NCBI RefSeq assembly: GCF_013426735.1
Contig: NZ_AP023276.1
Span: 1-64,000, forward strand
Source: Agrobacterium vitis
Lineage (GTDB): Bacteria; Pseudomonadota; Alphaproteobacteria; Rhizobiales; Rhizobiaceae
Reading direction: 5' to 3'
Length of the DNA stretch: 64,000 bases
Shown one piece after another: positions 25,342 through 33,975 of the stretch. Position numbers and translations under genes: made by a program. Numbering within the stretch: position 1 is the first letter of the stretch; every line of letters begins with the position of its first letter. A model generated the notes under the pieces. The model ran no database searches. It saw only the letters and a program-made list of their open reading frames with translations, and had not been told where the DNA came from.

Positions 25342-26746
25342 CAATGACAAAGGACGAGACGACGGCAGGGACGACGGGCTCGACCCGGACCGCCAGCATC
25401 GGGCAAATGCCGACACCGACGCAAGCCATGCCGCCGAACGCGAGGTGTTGCTCAACCAGCGGCGGACGCGCCAAACCGGCCTGTCCGGACGAAGCCGGAA
25501 GGCAAGGTTATTAGCGTCACTGGCTCTGGTCGGCGGCGCGGCATTTCTGTTCGTGTTCATCGCCGGGCCCACCGGCGCCCTGAAAATGCTTGGCATCGTT
25601 GGCAAGGATGGGCCGCGAACCTCGACGGTGGACATGGAGGTTGATCGCGAGCGCAACAATCCCTCGCGCCTCGACTTCATCGTTCCCGCCACCCCCGAGC
25701 CGGAAAAAATCAAGCCGGAAGACCCGAACCTCGCCTGGAACCAGCGTTTCAAGGAAATGCAGGACAAGCTTTTGGAGATGGAGCGCAACAAACGCTCAGG
25801 TCCGTCGGCCAGCGAGATCAAGGACATATTGGCGAAATACAACGATGGCATGGCGCGCAAACTGGAGGAGGAGCGCAAGGCCATGGCCGACGAGAATGCC
25901 AGGCTGCGGGCGCAGGCCGAGCGGGCGGAGGCGGAACGTCGCCGCGCCGAAGAGGAAGCCAAGGCGATCGCCAACAGTGCCAAGGAACGGCAGAAGGTTG
26001 AGAAACGCCAGCGCGAATCCGATTCGGTCATCGTTGATGAGCGCAGCAGCCTGTCCGCCCAGCCTGTCGGACCGGATGGTGAAGTGGCGGCAGATCTGAA
26101 CGCCAATCAGCGGTTTCTGAAATCCGCCGCCTCAAGCGTGGTGCAGACCTCGGTCTCGCAAAAACTCGCCGACCCCTCGCGCATGGTGGTCCAGGGGACG
26201 ATTATTTCTGCGGTTCTCGAAACGGCCATCGACACCCAATTGCCCGGCAACATCCGCGCCCAGGTGATGCAGCCGGTCTATTCCTTTGACGGCAGCCGCG
26301 TGATGATGCCGCCTGGCACGATCCTGATCGGCCAATTCAACAACAATGTCGATCTTGCCCAGAAGCGGGTTCTGATTGCCTGGAACCGGGCCATCACCCC
26401 GGATGGAAAGTCGATTGCCATCGGATCAACAGGCACGGACCGGCTTGGCCGCTCTGGCACGCTCGGCAATGTCGATAACCGCTACGGCACCAAGTTTGGC
26501 GCTGCCATGCTGATCAGTGCAATCACCGCCATCCCCTCTGCCCTGTCCAGCAAAAGCAGCGGCAGTTCGGGCTCGTCCGGGACCACCGTCAATATCGGCG
26601 GTGAGATCGCCAGCAATGCCGGCAGTGATCTTTCCGACCAGACCAGCGGTGTTCTGGAAAAATACCTGGCGCTGCCACCGGTCATCCGCATTCCACAAGG
26701 CGAGGAAATCCGTATTTTCGTCAATCGCGACCTGTTGTTCCGATGA
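25334..26746 (+). CDS. virB10: VirB10-like core/channel protein
   Basis: A 470-residue protein from ATG 25334, which has GGAGG at the right distance; the longer frame upstream is only virB9 overlap. A cytosolic N-terminus rich in Asp/Arg precedes one membrane helix (LLASLALVGGAAFLFVFIAG). A proline-rich start and a long charged coiled coil (residues ~150-225, with EEERKAMADENARLRAQAE) follow, then the VirB10/TrbI beta-barrel domain: VVQGTIISAVLETAIDTQLP, MMPPGTILIGQFNN and TDRLGRSG. The C-terminal part forms the outer-membrane pore. It is longer than the Ti VirB10 (~377) because of the coiled coil. Overlaps virB11 by ATGA. Confidence 0.94.
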   Translation: MSDNDKGRDDGRDDGLDPDRQHRANADTDASHAAEREVLLNQRRTRQTGLSGRSRKARLLASLALVGGAAFLFVFIAGPTGALKMLGIVGKDGPRTSTVDMEVDRERNNPSRLDFIVPATPEPEKIKPEDPNLAWNQRFKEMQDKLLEMERNKRSGPSASEIKDILAKYNDGMARKLEEERKAMADENARLRAQAERAEAERRRAEEEAKAIANSAKERQKVEKRQRESDSVIVDERSSLSAQPVGPDGEVAADLNANQRFLKSAASSVVQTSVSQKLADPSRMVVQGTIISAVLETAIDTQLPGNIRAQVMQPVYSFDGSRVMMPPGTILIGQFNNNVDLAQKRVLIAWNRAITPDGKSIAIGSTGTDRLGRSGTLGNVDNRYGTKFGAAMLISAITAIPSALSSKSSGSSGSSGTTVNIGGEIASNAGSDLSDQTSGVLEKYLALPPVIRIPQGEEIRIFVNRDLLFR

Positions 26747-27744
26747 GCTACATCGCCCCCAACCGCGAAATCTCCTATGTGGAGCAATATCTCAGCCCCT
26801 TGCGGGAGTATCTGACCGATGACCGGGTCAATGAGCTGGTGATCAATCCCAATGGCTCGATCTTTATCGAGGCGGCGGGTGCGGCCTTCATGCACGAGAT
26901 CGATGTGACGCTGTCAGCCCACGCGATCAAACGGCTGGGCGCGCAGCTGGCAGGCGAGACCCGCAACACGCTCGGCGCGCTGCACCCGATTGTCTCCGGT
27001 CGTGTCGCCGTCTGGGGCAATCCGCAGCGCGTCCAGGTCGTCATCGAACCCGCCATCGAGCACGGCGTGTCGCTGTCGATCCGCAAATATCTGTCCAAGG
27101 GTCTTTCCAGCAAGGACATCGATTTCGTCGAAGGCGGGCAGATCCGCGTCGATGACGAGCGGAAGGCCCGTCACCAGGCGATTGCCAAAATGGCCCGTGA
27201 CGGCGACCTACAGGGCCTGTTTCGCCGGGCAATCGATGAAAAATTCAATGTGCTGATTTCAGGCGGCACCTCATCGGGAAAGACCACGGTGGCCCGTTCG
27301 CTGATCACCATGATGGATATGAACGAGCGGCTGATCACCATCGAGGATGCGCAGGAGCTGTTTCCGCCGCATCGCAACCAGGTTGGGCTGATCTCCGACC
27401 GCAAAGAAAAATCGGAACGCATGCCGTCCAAACTGCTGGAAAGCTGCCTGCGCATGCGTCCCGACCGCATCATCGTCGGCGAGATCCGCGGCATCGAGGC
27501 CTATGACTTTCTCGAGGCGATCAATACCGGCCATCCCGGCGCGATCACCACCATCCATGCCGACAGTCCGGCGCTCGCCTTCGACCGGCTGGCGCTGATG
27601 GTGATGCGCTCCGGCGTGCGGCTGTCGCACAGCGAGATCATCACCTATGCCAAGCGGACAATCGACCTGGTGATCCAGGTCGGTCGCCGCAATGGCGCAC
27701 GCGGCGTGCTGGAAATCTACCTGCCGTCGCAGGATCTGGAGTGA
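26743..27744 (+). CDS. virB11: VirB11 hexameric ATPase
   Basis: A 333-residue AAA-type secretion ATPase. The N-terminal domain has DDRVNELVINPNGSIFIEA. Walker A is LISGGTSSGKTTVARSLIT at about residue 176, the Asp box is ITIEDAQELF, Walker B ends RPDRIIVGEIRG, and the His box is NTGHPGAITTIHADSP. All catalytic parts are present. VirB11 switches VirB4/VirD4 between pilus building and substrate export. It is the last gene of the virB operon; a family C repeat with an 11-bp stem (27780 region) follows and may act as terminator. Confidence 0.96.
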   Translation: MSYIAPNREISYVEQYLSPLREYLTDDRVNELVINPNGSIFIEAAGAAFMHEIDVTLSAHAIKRLGAQLAGETRNTLGALHPIVSGRVAVWGNPQRVQVVIEPAIEHGVSLSIRKYLSKGLSSKDIDFVEGGQIRVDDERKARHQAIAKMARDGDLQGLFRRAIDEKFNVLISGGTSSGKTTVARSLITMMDMNERLITIEDAQELFPPHRNQVGLISDRKEKSERMPSKLLESCLRMRPDRIIVGEIRGIEAYDFLEAINTGHPGAITTIHADSPALAFDRLALMVMRSGVRLSHSEIITYAKRTIDLVIQVGRRNGARGVLEIYLPSQDLE

Positions 27745-27776
27745 ACATCCGGGTCGTGCAGCTATCACAAGAGTGA

Positions 27777-27879
27777 GGGTCTGTCAGATTCGGATTGAAC
27801 CTGACAGACCCTAGGATCTTTTGTTTTCGTTTGTCTTTTCGGGAAAATCGGGCTTCGCTTTTCCGAAGGCAAACTCTAG
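27777..27879. repeat. RIME-like repeat (family C) after virB11
   Basis: GGGTCTGTCAG ... CTGACAGACCC makes an 11-bp stem with a 12-base loop, followed by TTTTGTTTTCGTTTGTCTTT and a second dyad GGGAAAATCG/CGCTTTTCC. It lies between the convergent virB11 and the putative effector. Confidence 0.7.
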
Positions 27880-28679
27880 CGGCTTATACCGCGCTCAGAG
27901 CGAGAAGGCCGATCGAAATTGCGTGGTGATTGTTGGCCGGATCGCTCTGGAGAGCCATTCGCGAGAGTGGCGGGATCAGCAGCATTCGAGCGAGGTGTGT
28001 GGTCGGCCATGCTCACCGCGGCAGCGGCCTGAGAAGGCTCCTGTTGTGCCGGATTGCGGCCCAGAATCCTGGTTCTCTTCGGCTGCTGTGCTCCTTCATC
28101 ATGAAGGTCGTCAGCAGATCTCTTTATGCCTTTCTGGACCTCTCCCTTATGCAGAGGCAATCGGTGCGCTTCAGCAAAGGCTTGCTCTTCTTCGAGGGTT
28201 GGGCCGCCTCGATCGCGCTCCTGGCGCTCACGATGCTCCGCAGCCGTCTGGTCACGATCTTGCTGTTCTTGATACTCTTGCTGATCGAGCGCGTCTTTCG
28301 CATCGCGATTGTCTTGAGCCGACGAAACCGACATGCCATCGTCAAAATCCTGATAGTTCAGCCGGTCATCCGGGCTCCACTCTCTCGGATAGTGATTGCC
28401 ATCGGAATCCACCTCCCATTGATTGTAGTATTCTTGATTGGCGCGGCGGATCTCATCGGCGCCCTCATCCACATCATGGGCCTCAGCGAAGGCCTCCTCC
28501 TCTTCGCGTGTCGGACCTGCGGGCTCACGCCTGTGCTCCTCATGTTCCGCGATCGCCTTGTTGAGATCGTCTTCCTCTCTTTCGACAGAATTGAGTGCCG
28601 CAAGCCTGTCAGCTTCGGTCATTCCCTGCGCGACGCTCTCTCTGGCTACGTGTCTACGCCAGGTTTCAATATCAACCAA
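27876..28679 (-). CDS. putative NLS-bearing type IV effector
   Basis: A 267-residue, very acidic and hydrophilic protein with no recognised family. A 14-residue motif occurs twice: GPTREEEEAFAEAH (residues 55-68) and GPTLEEEQAFAEAH (159-172), each preceded by AEH-type charged helices. Residues 186-204 form a bipartite nuclear localisation signal, KRSADD ... QQPKRTR. The C-terminus is arginine-rich (DRPSRSERGISR), like the export signals of VirF, VirE2 and VirE3. The start is probably TTG 28679, which has AGGAG upstream. These traits, and its place beside virB11, suggest a protein exported by this secretion system into eukaryotic cells. That is inference; function in the recipient is unknown. 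Confidence 0.65.
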   Translation of the reverse strand: MVDIETWRRHVARESVAQGMTEADRLAALNSVEREEDDLNKAIAEHEEHRREPAGPTREEEEAFAEAHDVDEGADEIRRANQEYYNQWEVDSDGNHYPREWSPDDRLNYQDFDDGMSVSSAQDNRDAKDALDQQEYQEQQDRDQTAAEHRERQERDRGGPTLEEEQAFAEAHRLPLHKGEVQKGIKRSADDLHDEGAQQPKRTRILGRNPAQQEPSQAAAAVSMADHTPRSNAADPATLANGSPERSGQQSPRNFDRPSRSERGISR

Positions 28680-28967
28680 AACGGCTCCTATCGATGTAAA
28701 CGGAATTGAAAACTGTAAAGGAATTCCTTTCAGAACAATTGTATCGGTAAAATTCAGATATTTAAAATTATAAAGGCTACAGATGAAACGTTTTTACATA
28801 AATCATGGTTGTGAATTTCAAATTTATACAAAGAATATTGGATAATTTTAAACCGGAATTGGCTTGAAGAGAAAATTACCCAACAAATATAAAGTGCTAC
28901 AGCGAATCTTTGTGCCCCACATAGGGCGCGCGGCGCTTCGATAGCCGCTTTTGCTGCTTGAGGCCAA
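28680..28967. other. AT-rich spacer with repeat family B copy
   Basis: The putative effector and lacI are both on the minus strand, so this spacer holds the effector's upstream region and the 3' side of lacI. An imperfect vir-box-like run (AATTTCAAATTTAT, near 28814) lies 5' of the effector. The family B repeat is at 28882-28940. No gene is seen. Confidence 0.5.
28882..28940 (+). repeat. palindromic intergenic repeat family B
   Basis: ACAAATATAAAGTGCTACAG then CTTTGTGCCCC and GGGCGCGCGGCGC, matching 14003-14058 and 5360-5421. Confidence 0.65.
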
Positions 28968-29990
28968 CTACAGGTTTTCTTTGAGCAAAACCTCTATTCT
29001 GATTTTTTCCTGAGAGGCAATCGGCGCGCGCATGTCGGTACGGGCGCGCAGGATGCGTATTGCGCTGCGGACAGCATGGCCCGGGTCCTGGGCAATGATC
29101 GCATCAATGACGTTATCGCGGAGCGCGTGTTCACTGAAGGGCGTGCGCTCATGGACGACGACCGTGAGCGCCCGTGGGTCCGCGTATTCAGAGATCGCCA
29201 GTATCGGGACACGGCATTCCGGACTCATAATATAGGCTGCGCGAATTTCGCGATTGTGCTCCAGCACTTGGCGAATGATCGTTGCTGTCCGCTTCTCGTC
29301 CCCATACGTCTCGAGCGAAGGTAACGTTCGAAGATGCGGAAAATCCACGTTCAGAATGCTGTCAAACCCGCGCCGGCGCTCGATACTGTCGCGGGCAACC
29401 ATGGTGTCGGCAATCACGATAATCTTGGCGGGCATGACGGGAAGGAAGCGCCCGATGAGCCTGCCTGCGGTAGCACCGGCAGCATAGTTATCTACACCGA
29501 CAAAATCAGCCGACAGCAGGTTCTCCTGACCTGACATAAATTGGACAACCTGAATACCCCGCGCCATAAGGCGACCAAGAGCATCTCGAACCTGTGGGGA
29601 CTCAGGCGCCATGACCGCAATGCCGTTCACCGCTTGCTCGTCAATCGAACTCAAGTAACGCGACAACTGATAGGGATCATCGGTTGCAAGCTGCTTAACG
29701 GATACGTCCATAAGATCCTGTCGCGCAGTTTGGCCCGCTTCTTCCACCCGAACGAGCAATTCCCGCAGGTATTCGTCACCCTTTTGCGGCAGGACGAACT
29801 GGAAACGATAGGTTTTGTTGCGAGCGAGCAGGACGGCTGCCGGATTGCGCACAAAGCCGATCTTCTCAATCGCATCGTTGACCTTCTGCAATGCCTTTTT
29901 GCTGACATTTGGCCGCTCGTTCAGGACGCGGTCAACAGTTGCCAGACTGACCCCTGCTGCTTCAGCAAGATCTTTGGCTGTTGGTCTCAT
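28968..29990 (-). CDS. LacI-family transcriptional regulator
   Basis: A 340-residue regulator. ATG 29990 starts MRPTAKDLAEAAGVSLATVD, the classic LacI helix-turn-helix, followed by the hinge VRNPAAVLLARNKTYRF. The rest is a periplasmic-binding-protein-like sensor domain (FVGVDNYAAGATAGRLIGRF is typical of sugar-binding repressors of this group). Longer starts upstream to 30107 would run through the operator and are unlikely. It is divergent from the ABC transporter operon. Two near-identical 18-bp palindromes between them (30060-30107) are almost surely its operators, so it probably represses both itself and the transporter until a sugar-like inducer is present. Confidence 0.92.
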   Translation of the reverse strand: MRPTAKDLAEAAGVSLATVDRVLNERPNVSKKALQKVNDAIEKIGFVRNPAAVLLARNKTYRFQFVLPQKGDEYLRELLVRVEEAGQTARQDLMDVSVKQLATDDPYQLSRYLSSIDEQAVNGIAVMAPESPQVRDALGRLMARGIQVVQFMSGQENLLSADFVGVDNYAAGATAGRLIGRFLPVMPAKIIVIADTMVARDSIERRRGFDSILNVDFPHLRTLPSLETYGDEKRTATIIRQVLEHNREIRAAYIMSPECRVPILAISEYADPRALTVVVHERTPFSEHALRDNVIDAIIAQDPGHAVRSAIRILRARTDMRAPIASQEKIRIEVLLKENL

Positions 29991-30059
29991 CACTTTATTC
30001 TCATTCTCTGGCTGGTGTGACAGATCTTCTTTCCGACAGAGACGCGAAAAAAGCAAGAA

Positions 30060-30107
30060 TTGAAGTGCGCACCTCAAAAAAAGCTTGCCTTGAGGTGCGC
30101 ACCTCAA
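30060..30107. promoter_or_regulatory. paired LacI-type operators
   Basis: TTGAAGTGCGCACCTCAA (30060-30077) and the perfect palindrome TTGAGGTGCGCACCTCAA (30090-30107), centred 30 bp apart. The central CG and 18-bp dyad match LacI-family sites. Confidence 0.8.
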
Positions 30108-30240
30108 TTATGTCTTTGTTAACGGCATGATTGGTGGCCACCCAAAAGGGCCACAGACGCTTCGCTGGAGGGAGGAGCGCCGTTACCGGCAGACCTGAAG
30201 TTTATCGATGCTCGTCGGGGCGCGCGGAGGCTTGTCCCCT

Positions 30241-30338
30241 AGTGCATCGATCCAAACGGAGGCTTCAGCCGAGTTTGGAAAAATCGATGCATAAAAATGA
30301 GTGCACGAAAGCATGAACGAAGTGAATGCGTCAGTGCA
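30241..30338. repeat. palindromic repeat family D
   Basis: AGTGCATCGATCCAAACGGA, a TTTGG ... ATCGATGCAT dyad, then GAGTGCACGAAAGCATGAAC and GCGTCAGTGCAC. A second, almost identical copy is at 62472-62572. The apparent start ATG 30313 lies in this repeat and is not used. Confidence 0.8.
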
Positions 30339-30372
30339 CGAGGGACCAGCCTTAAAAAAGGGAGGAAGTACC

Positions 30373-31704
30373 ATGAAATCCATGACGTCATTACTCGCAG
30401 CCAGTTTGGCTGCTGGCATTCTATCGCTGGGCTCGGCCAAGCTTGCCCAAGCTGAAGATCTTACGTTGTGCTGGGCCGCTTGGGATCCGGCCAATGCGCT
30501 TGTCTCTTTAAGTAAGGATTTTGAGGCCAAATCAGGCAACAAGATGCACTTTGAATTTGTGCCCTGGCCCAATTTCGCCGATCGGATGCTCAACGAACTC
30601 AACTCGGGCGGCAAGCTTTGTGACTTGATGATCGGCGATAGCCAGTGGGTGGGAGGCGCTGCCGAAAACGGCCAATACGTCAAGCTCAATGGTTTCTTCG
30701 AAAAAGAAGGCATCAAGATGAGCGATTTCATTCCCGCGACAGTGACCGGCTATTCTGAATGGCCGAAAGGAACCCCAAACTACTGGGCACTGCCGGCCTT
30801 TGGTGATGTGGTCGGTTGGAGCTATCGCAAGGACTGGTTTTCCAGGCCGGACCTTCAGGCTGAGTTTAAGAAGAAATACGGGCGCGACCTCGCAGTTCCG
30901 AAAACATTCGCTGAACTTAAGGATATCGGTGAATTCTTCCAGGGCCGGACGATTGATGGCAATACCGTCTATGGCGCTGCGATTTATACGGAGCGCGGCT
31001 CGGAAGGCATAACCATGGGCGTCATGGATGTCCTGTACAGCTTTGGCTTTGAATATCAGAACCCTGCCAAACCCTATGACCTGGAAGGGTTCGTCAACTC
31101 CAAAGGTGCCGTGCAGGGGTTGGAGTTTTACAAGTCGCTCTATAAATGCTGCGCCCCTCCCGGCTCGTCCGATGCCTATATGTCGGAAAACATTGATGCC
31201 TATAAGTCCGGCCAAGTGGCAATGCATATGAACTTCGCCTTCACCTGGCCCGGCATCAACGCCGACCCCAAGGTTGGCGGCGACAAGTCAGGATATTTTC
31301 CCAATCCTGCGGGCCCTGACGGCAAGCAGTTTGCCCAGCTTGGCGGCCAAGGCATTTCCGTTGTAGCGGCCTCGAAAAAGCAGGCAGCGGCCCTTGAATA
31401 CATCAAATGGTTCGCGCAACCTGAAATACAGGCCAAGTGGTGGCAACTGGGCGGCTATTCCGCACTCAGATCTGTCGTTGAAGATCCAGGCTTTGCCAAA
31501 AGCCAACCCTATGCCCAGACATTTCTGGACTCGATGGCGATTGTGAAGGATTTCTGGGCAGAGCCTTCTTATGCATCCTTGTTGCAGGCAGCCCAGAAAC
31601 GTTTCCACAATTACGTCGTTGCAGGGCAAGGCACGTCTAAGGAAGCGCTCGACGGTCTCGTCACCGATTGGACGGAGATCTTTTCCGACGAAGGCAAATA
31701 CTAA
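30373..31704 (+). CDS. ABC transporter sugar/polyol-binding protein
   Basis: A 443-residue periplasmic binding protein of the MalE/UgpB-like class (extracellular family 1). ATG 30373 has GGAGG upstream; it encodes a signal peptide SLAAGILSLGSAKLAQA, with cleavage probable before EDLTL. Features include SGGKLCDLMIGDSQWVGGAA, TPNYWALPAFGDVVGWSYRK and WWQLGGYSALRSVVED. It captures the substrate for the two permeases and two ATPases downstream. The genetic set with a DAK-family kinase points to a small sugar, polyol or ketotriose/tetrose. Substrate is not proven. Expression is expected to depend on the LacI repressor. Confidence 0.9.
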   Translation: MKSMTSLLAASLAAGILSLGSAKLAQAEDLTLCWAAWDPANALVSLSKDFEAKSGNKMHFEFVPWPNFADRMLNELNSGGKLCDLMIGDSQWVGGAAENGQYVKLNGFFEKEGIKMSDFIPATVTGYSEWPKGTPNYWALPAFGDVVGWSYRKDWFSRPDLQAEFKKKYGRDLAVPKTFAELKDIGEFFQGRTIDGNTVYGAAIYTERGSEGITMGVMDVLYSFGFEYQNPAKPYDLEGFVNSKGAVQGLEFYKSLYKCCAPPGSSDAYMSENIDAYKSGQVAMHMNFAFTWPGINADPKVGGDKSGYFPNPAGPDGKQFAQLGGQGISVVAASKKQAAALEYIKWFAQPEIQAKWWQLGGYSALRSVVEDPGFAKSQPYAQTFLDSMAIVKDFWAEPSYASLLQAAQKRFHNYVVAGQGTSKEALDGLVTDWTEIFSDEGKY

Positions 31705-31800
31705 AGTCTGTCAGGTTCAGATTAAACCAAACAGACTCTAGATCTTGTTGTCGTTTGTCTTTTCGGGAAAAACAGTGCCCACTTTTCCCCAATAAACGCC
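31705..31800. repeat. RIME-like repeat (family C) inside transporter operon
   Basis: AGTCTGTCAGGTTCAGATT ... AACAGACTCTAG hairpin followed by TTGTTGTCGTTTGTCTTTTC and GGGAAAA ... TTTTCCCC. The hairpin may lower expression of downstream genes relative to the binding protein. Confidence 0.7.
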
Positions 31801-31903
31801 AGGCGCGGTCTGAACCCTCCCAAGCGGGGATCAGCGTCTCTGCGGGACCGGCATTCTTGCTGCCGGTCCCGCCCATTCTCCCGTGTGTACTTAGGAAAAC
31901 ACC

Positions 31904-32851
31904 ATGCTCGATACATCGGCTGATCGGACGGCGCAGGCCACGCCGCCCGTCCTTACGGCGCGTATAAAAGGCCTGTCAGACAGGGCGATAGCCTGGATCT
32001 TCGTGGCGCCGTCAATCTTCCTTCTCCTTGCGGTCAATATCTTCCCGTTGATCTGGACAATACGGCTGAGCTTTACGAATTTCCGCGTTAACAGACCGAA
32101 TGCTCCGGTCGAGTTTGTCGGTCTGAAAAATTACACCAGCATTCTGACCAGCGATGACATCTGGCAGACGATGCAGGCGACAGCGCATTTCCTTGTCTGG
32201 ACCATCGTTTTGCAAGTGCTGATCGGCTTTTCGCTTGCCTATCTGATCAACAAGAAGTTCCGCGGCAATGACATGTGGACGACCATCATCGTTCTGCCAA
32301 TGATGTTGAGCCCCGCGGTGGTCGGCAATTTCTGGACATTCCTGTATCAACCGCAGATCGGTCTCTTCAACTACGCCGTTGGGTATCTGACGGGCGCCGA
32401 TCCATCGTCCTTTTCAATGATCGGCGACGTCTCGCTGGCGCCCTGGGCCATTGTCATCGTCGATACCTGGATGTGGACGCCTTTCGTGATGCTGATCTGC
32501 CTTGCAGGCCTGCGTTCTATCCCACCCAGCATTTATGAAGCGGCAGAATGTGACCGCGCCAGCAAATGGCGTCAGTTCTGGACGATCACCATCCCGATGG
32601 TGCTGCCCTTCCTGATGCTGGCCATTCTGTTTCGCGGCATCGAAAACTTCAAGATGTTCGATCTCGTCGTGCAGCTCACTGGCGGCGGACCCGGTTCGAT
32701 CACCGAACTGACCTCGATCAATCTCAAGCGAGAAGCCTTTGAGAAATGGCGCACGGGCTATGCCTCGGCCTACGCGGTCATTCTCTTCGTCACCGTGTTC
32801 GGCCTCGCGTCGATCTACGTCAAAGCCCTGAACAAGGTCAAACAAAGATGA
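31904..32851 (+). CDS. ABC transporter permease, MalF type
   Basis: A 315-residue inner-membrane permease. Six hydrophobic helices are visible, beginning IAWIFVAPSIFLLLAVNIFP. The EAA loop that contacts the ATPase is YEAAECDRASKWRQFWTITI. AGGAA lies seven bases before the ATG. It is the first permease of the pair; its stop overlaps the start of the second (ATGA). Confidence 0.92.
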   Translation: MLDTSADRTAQATPPVLTARIKGLSDRAIAWIFVAPSIFLLLAVNIFPLIWTIRLSFTNFRVNRPNAPVEFVGLKNYTSILTSDDIWQTMQATAHFLVWTIVLQVLIGFSLAYLINKKFRGNDMWTTIIVLPMMLSPAVVGNFWTFLYQPQIGLFNYAVGYLTGADPSSFSMIGDVSLAPWAIVIVDTWMWTPFVMLICLAGLRSIPPSIYEAAECDRASKWRQFWTITIPMVLPFLMLAILFRGIENFKMFDLVVQLTGGGPGSITELTSINLKREAFEKWRTGYASAYAVILFVTVFGLASIYVKALNKVKQR

Positions 32852-33786
32852 GCTATTCGGTTACAGAACCCTCGAACCGTCAAAAATGGTTCGCAGGCAG
32901 CCTTGTGGTCGTCTATGCGATCATAACGCTCCTGCCACTGCTGTGGATTATCGGAACGGGCTTCAAGTCGCCGTCGGATGCGATTGCCTATCCGCCGAAG
33001 ACGTTGTTTTCGCCAACGCTCGAAGGATATGTCAACCTTTTTACCAGCCGCACGCGGGCGTCCGCAGAGGAGCTGCAAACGCTGGGCGAGCCGACGACGT
33101 GGTATGATCGCATTGTTCGCAAGGATGGCTTTGTCATCGCTGGCCCGTCGCGCTTTGCGGAGCGCTTTACCAATTCCGTCATCATCGGTTTTGGATCGAC
33201 GGTCCTGTGTATTGTGCTTGGGACCGCGGCGGCCTACGCCTTCTCGCGCTTCAAAGTGCCGTTAAAGGATGATCTTCTGTTTTTCATCCTTTCGACGCGC
33301 ATGATGCCGCCGATAGCAGTGGCCATTCCGATTTTCCTGATGTTCCGGCAACTTGGCCTCAACGACACGCATGCGGGGATGATCCTGCTCTACACTGCCG
33401 TCAACCTGTCATTGGCAGTCTGGCTTCTCAAAGGGTTCATTGACGAAATTCCCATCGAGTATGAAGAAGCGGCATTGATCGATGGCTACACGCGCTTTCA
33501 AGCCTTCTACAAGGTCGTCCTTCCCCAGGCGATGACGGGCATCGCATCGACGGCGATCTTCTGCCTCATCTTTGCCTGGAACGAGTATGCCTTCGCAGTG
33601 CTCCTGACGTCGGGAACTGCCCAGACTGCTCCACCCTTCATTCCAACGATCATCGGGGTCGGGGGCCAGGACTGGCCGGCCGTGGCTGCGGGCGCAACCT
33701 TGTTTCTTCTCCCCGTCATGGTCTTCACGATCGTCCTTCGCAAGCATCTGCTGCGCGGCATCACTTTCGGAGCTGTTCGCAAATGA
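32848..33786 (+). CDS. ABC transporter permease, MalG type
   Basis: A 312-residue permease, partner of the one at 31904. ATG 32848 overlaps the upstream stop; the frame extends further upstream only as a shadow. The first helix is FAGSLVVVYAIITLLPLLWI, a ~100-residue periplasmic loop follows, and the EAA loop is YEEAALIDGYTRFQAFYKVV. Its stop overlaps the small membrane gene at 33783. Confidence 0.92.
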   Translation: MSYSVTEPSNRQKWFAGSLVVVYAIITLLPLLWIIGTGFKSPSDAIAYPPKTLFSPTLEGYVNLFTSRTRASAEELQTLGEPTTWYDRIVRKDGFVIAGPSRFAERFTNSVIIGFGSTVLCIVLGTAAAYAFSRFKVPLKDDLLFFILSTRMMPPIAVAIPIFLMFRQLGLNDTHAGMILLYTAVNLSLAVWLLKGFIDEIPIEYEEAALIDGYTRFQAFYKVVLPQAMTGIASTAIFCLIFAWNEYAFAVLLTSGTAQTAPPFIPTIIGVGGQDWPAVAAGATLFLLPVMVFTIVLRKHLLRGITFGAVRK

Positions 33787-33971
33787 CCAATTTCATCAAC
33801 GGACTGTTCCGGTTTCGCCGCGGCGCATGGGAAATGGTGGCATCAATCCTGATCGCGCTGGGCGTTATCATGCTGATGCAGCCATTCACCATCGTGCTCT
33901 TTTCCTATTCCTTCATCGTCACGCTGACGGGCACGGTGATGTTCATCATCGTCAGCCATTTTCCGGAGTAG
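33783..33971 (+). CDS. small membrane protein of the transporter operon
   Basis: A 62-residue protein whose ATG overlaps the permease stop (ATGA). It has two hydrophobic helices, MVASILIALGVIMLMQPFT and LFSYSFIVTLTGTVMFIIV. No family is recognised. Coupling to the permease gene and conservation of operon spacing (4 bases to the GTG of the ATPase) suggest it accompanies the transporter, as small accessory proteins do in some rhizobial glycerol-type operons. Confidence 0.65.
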   Translation: MTNFINGLFRFRRGAWEMVASILIALGVIMLMQPFTIVLFSYSFIVTLTGTVMFIIVSHFPE

Positions 33972-33975
33972 TCCA

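Noticed and set aside
30301..30372. Upstream start for the binding protein
   Set aside because: It lies in repeat family D without a ribosome-binding site and would bury the signal peptide; ATG 30373 has GGAGG and a clear leader.
31288..31312. GTCAGGATATTTT as a T-DNA border
   Set aside because: CAGGATAT matches but the first bases and GTAAAC end do not, and it is within the binding-protein gene.
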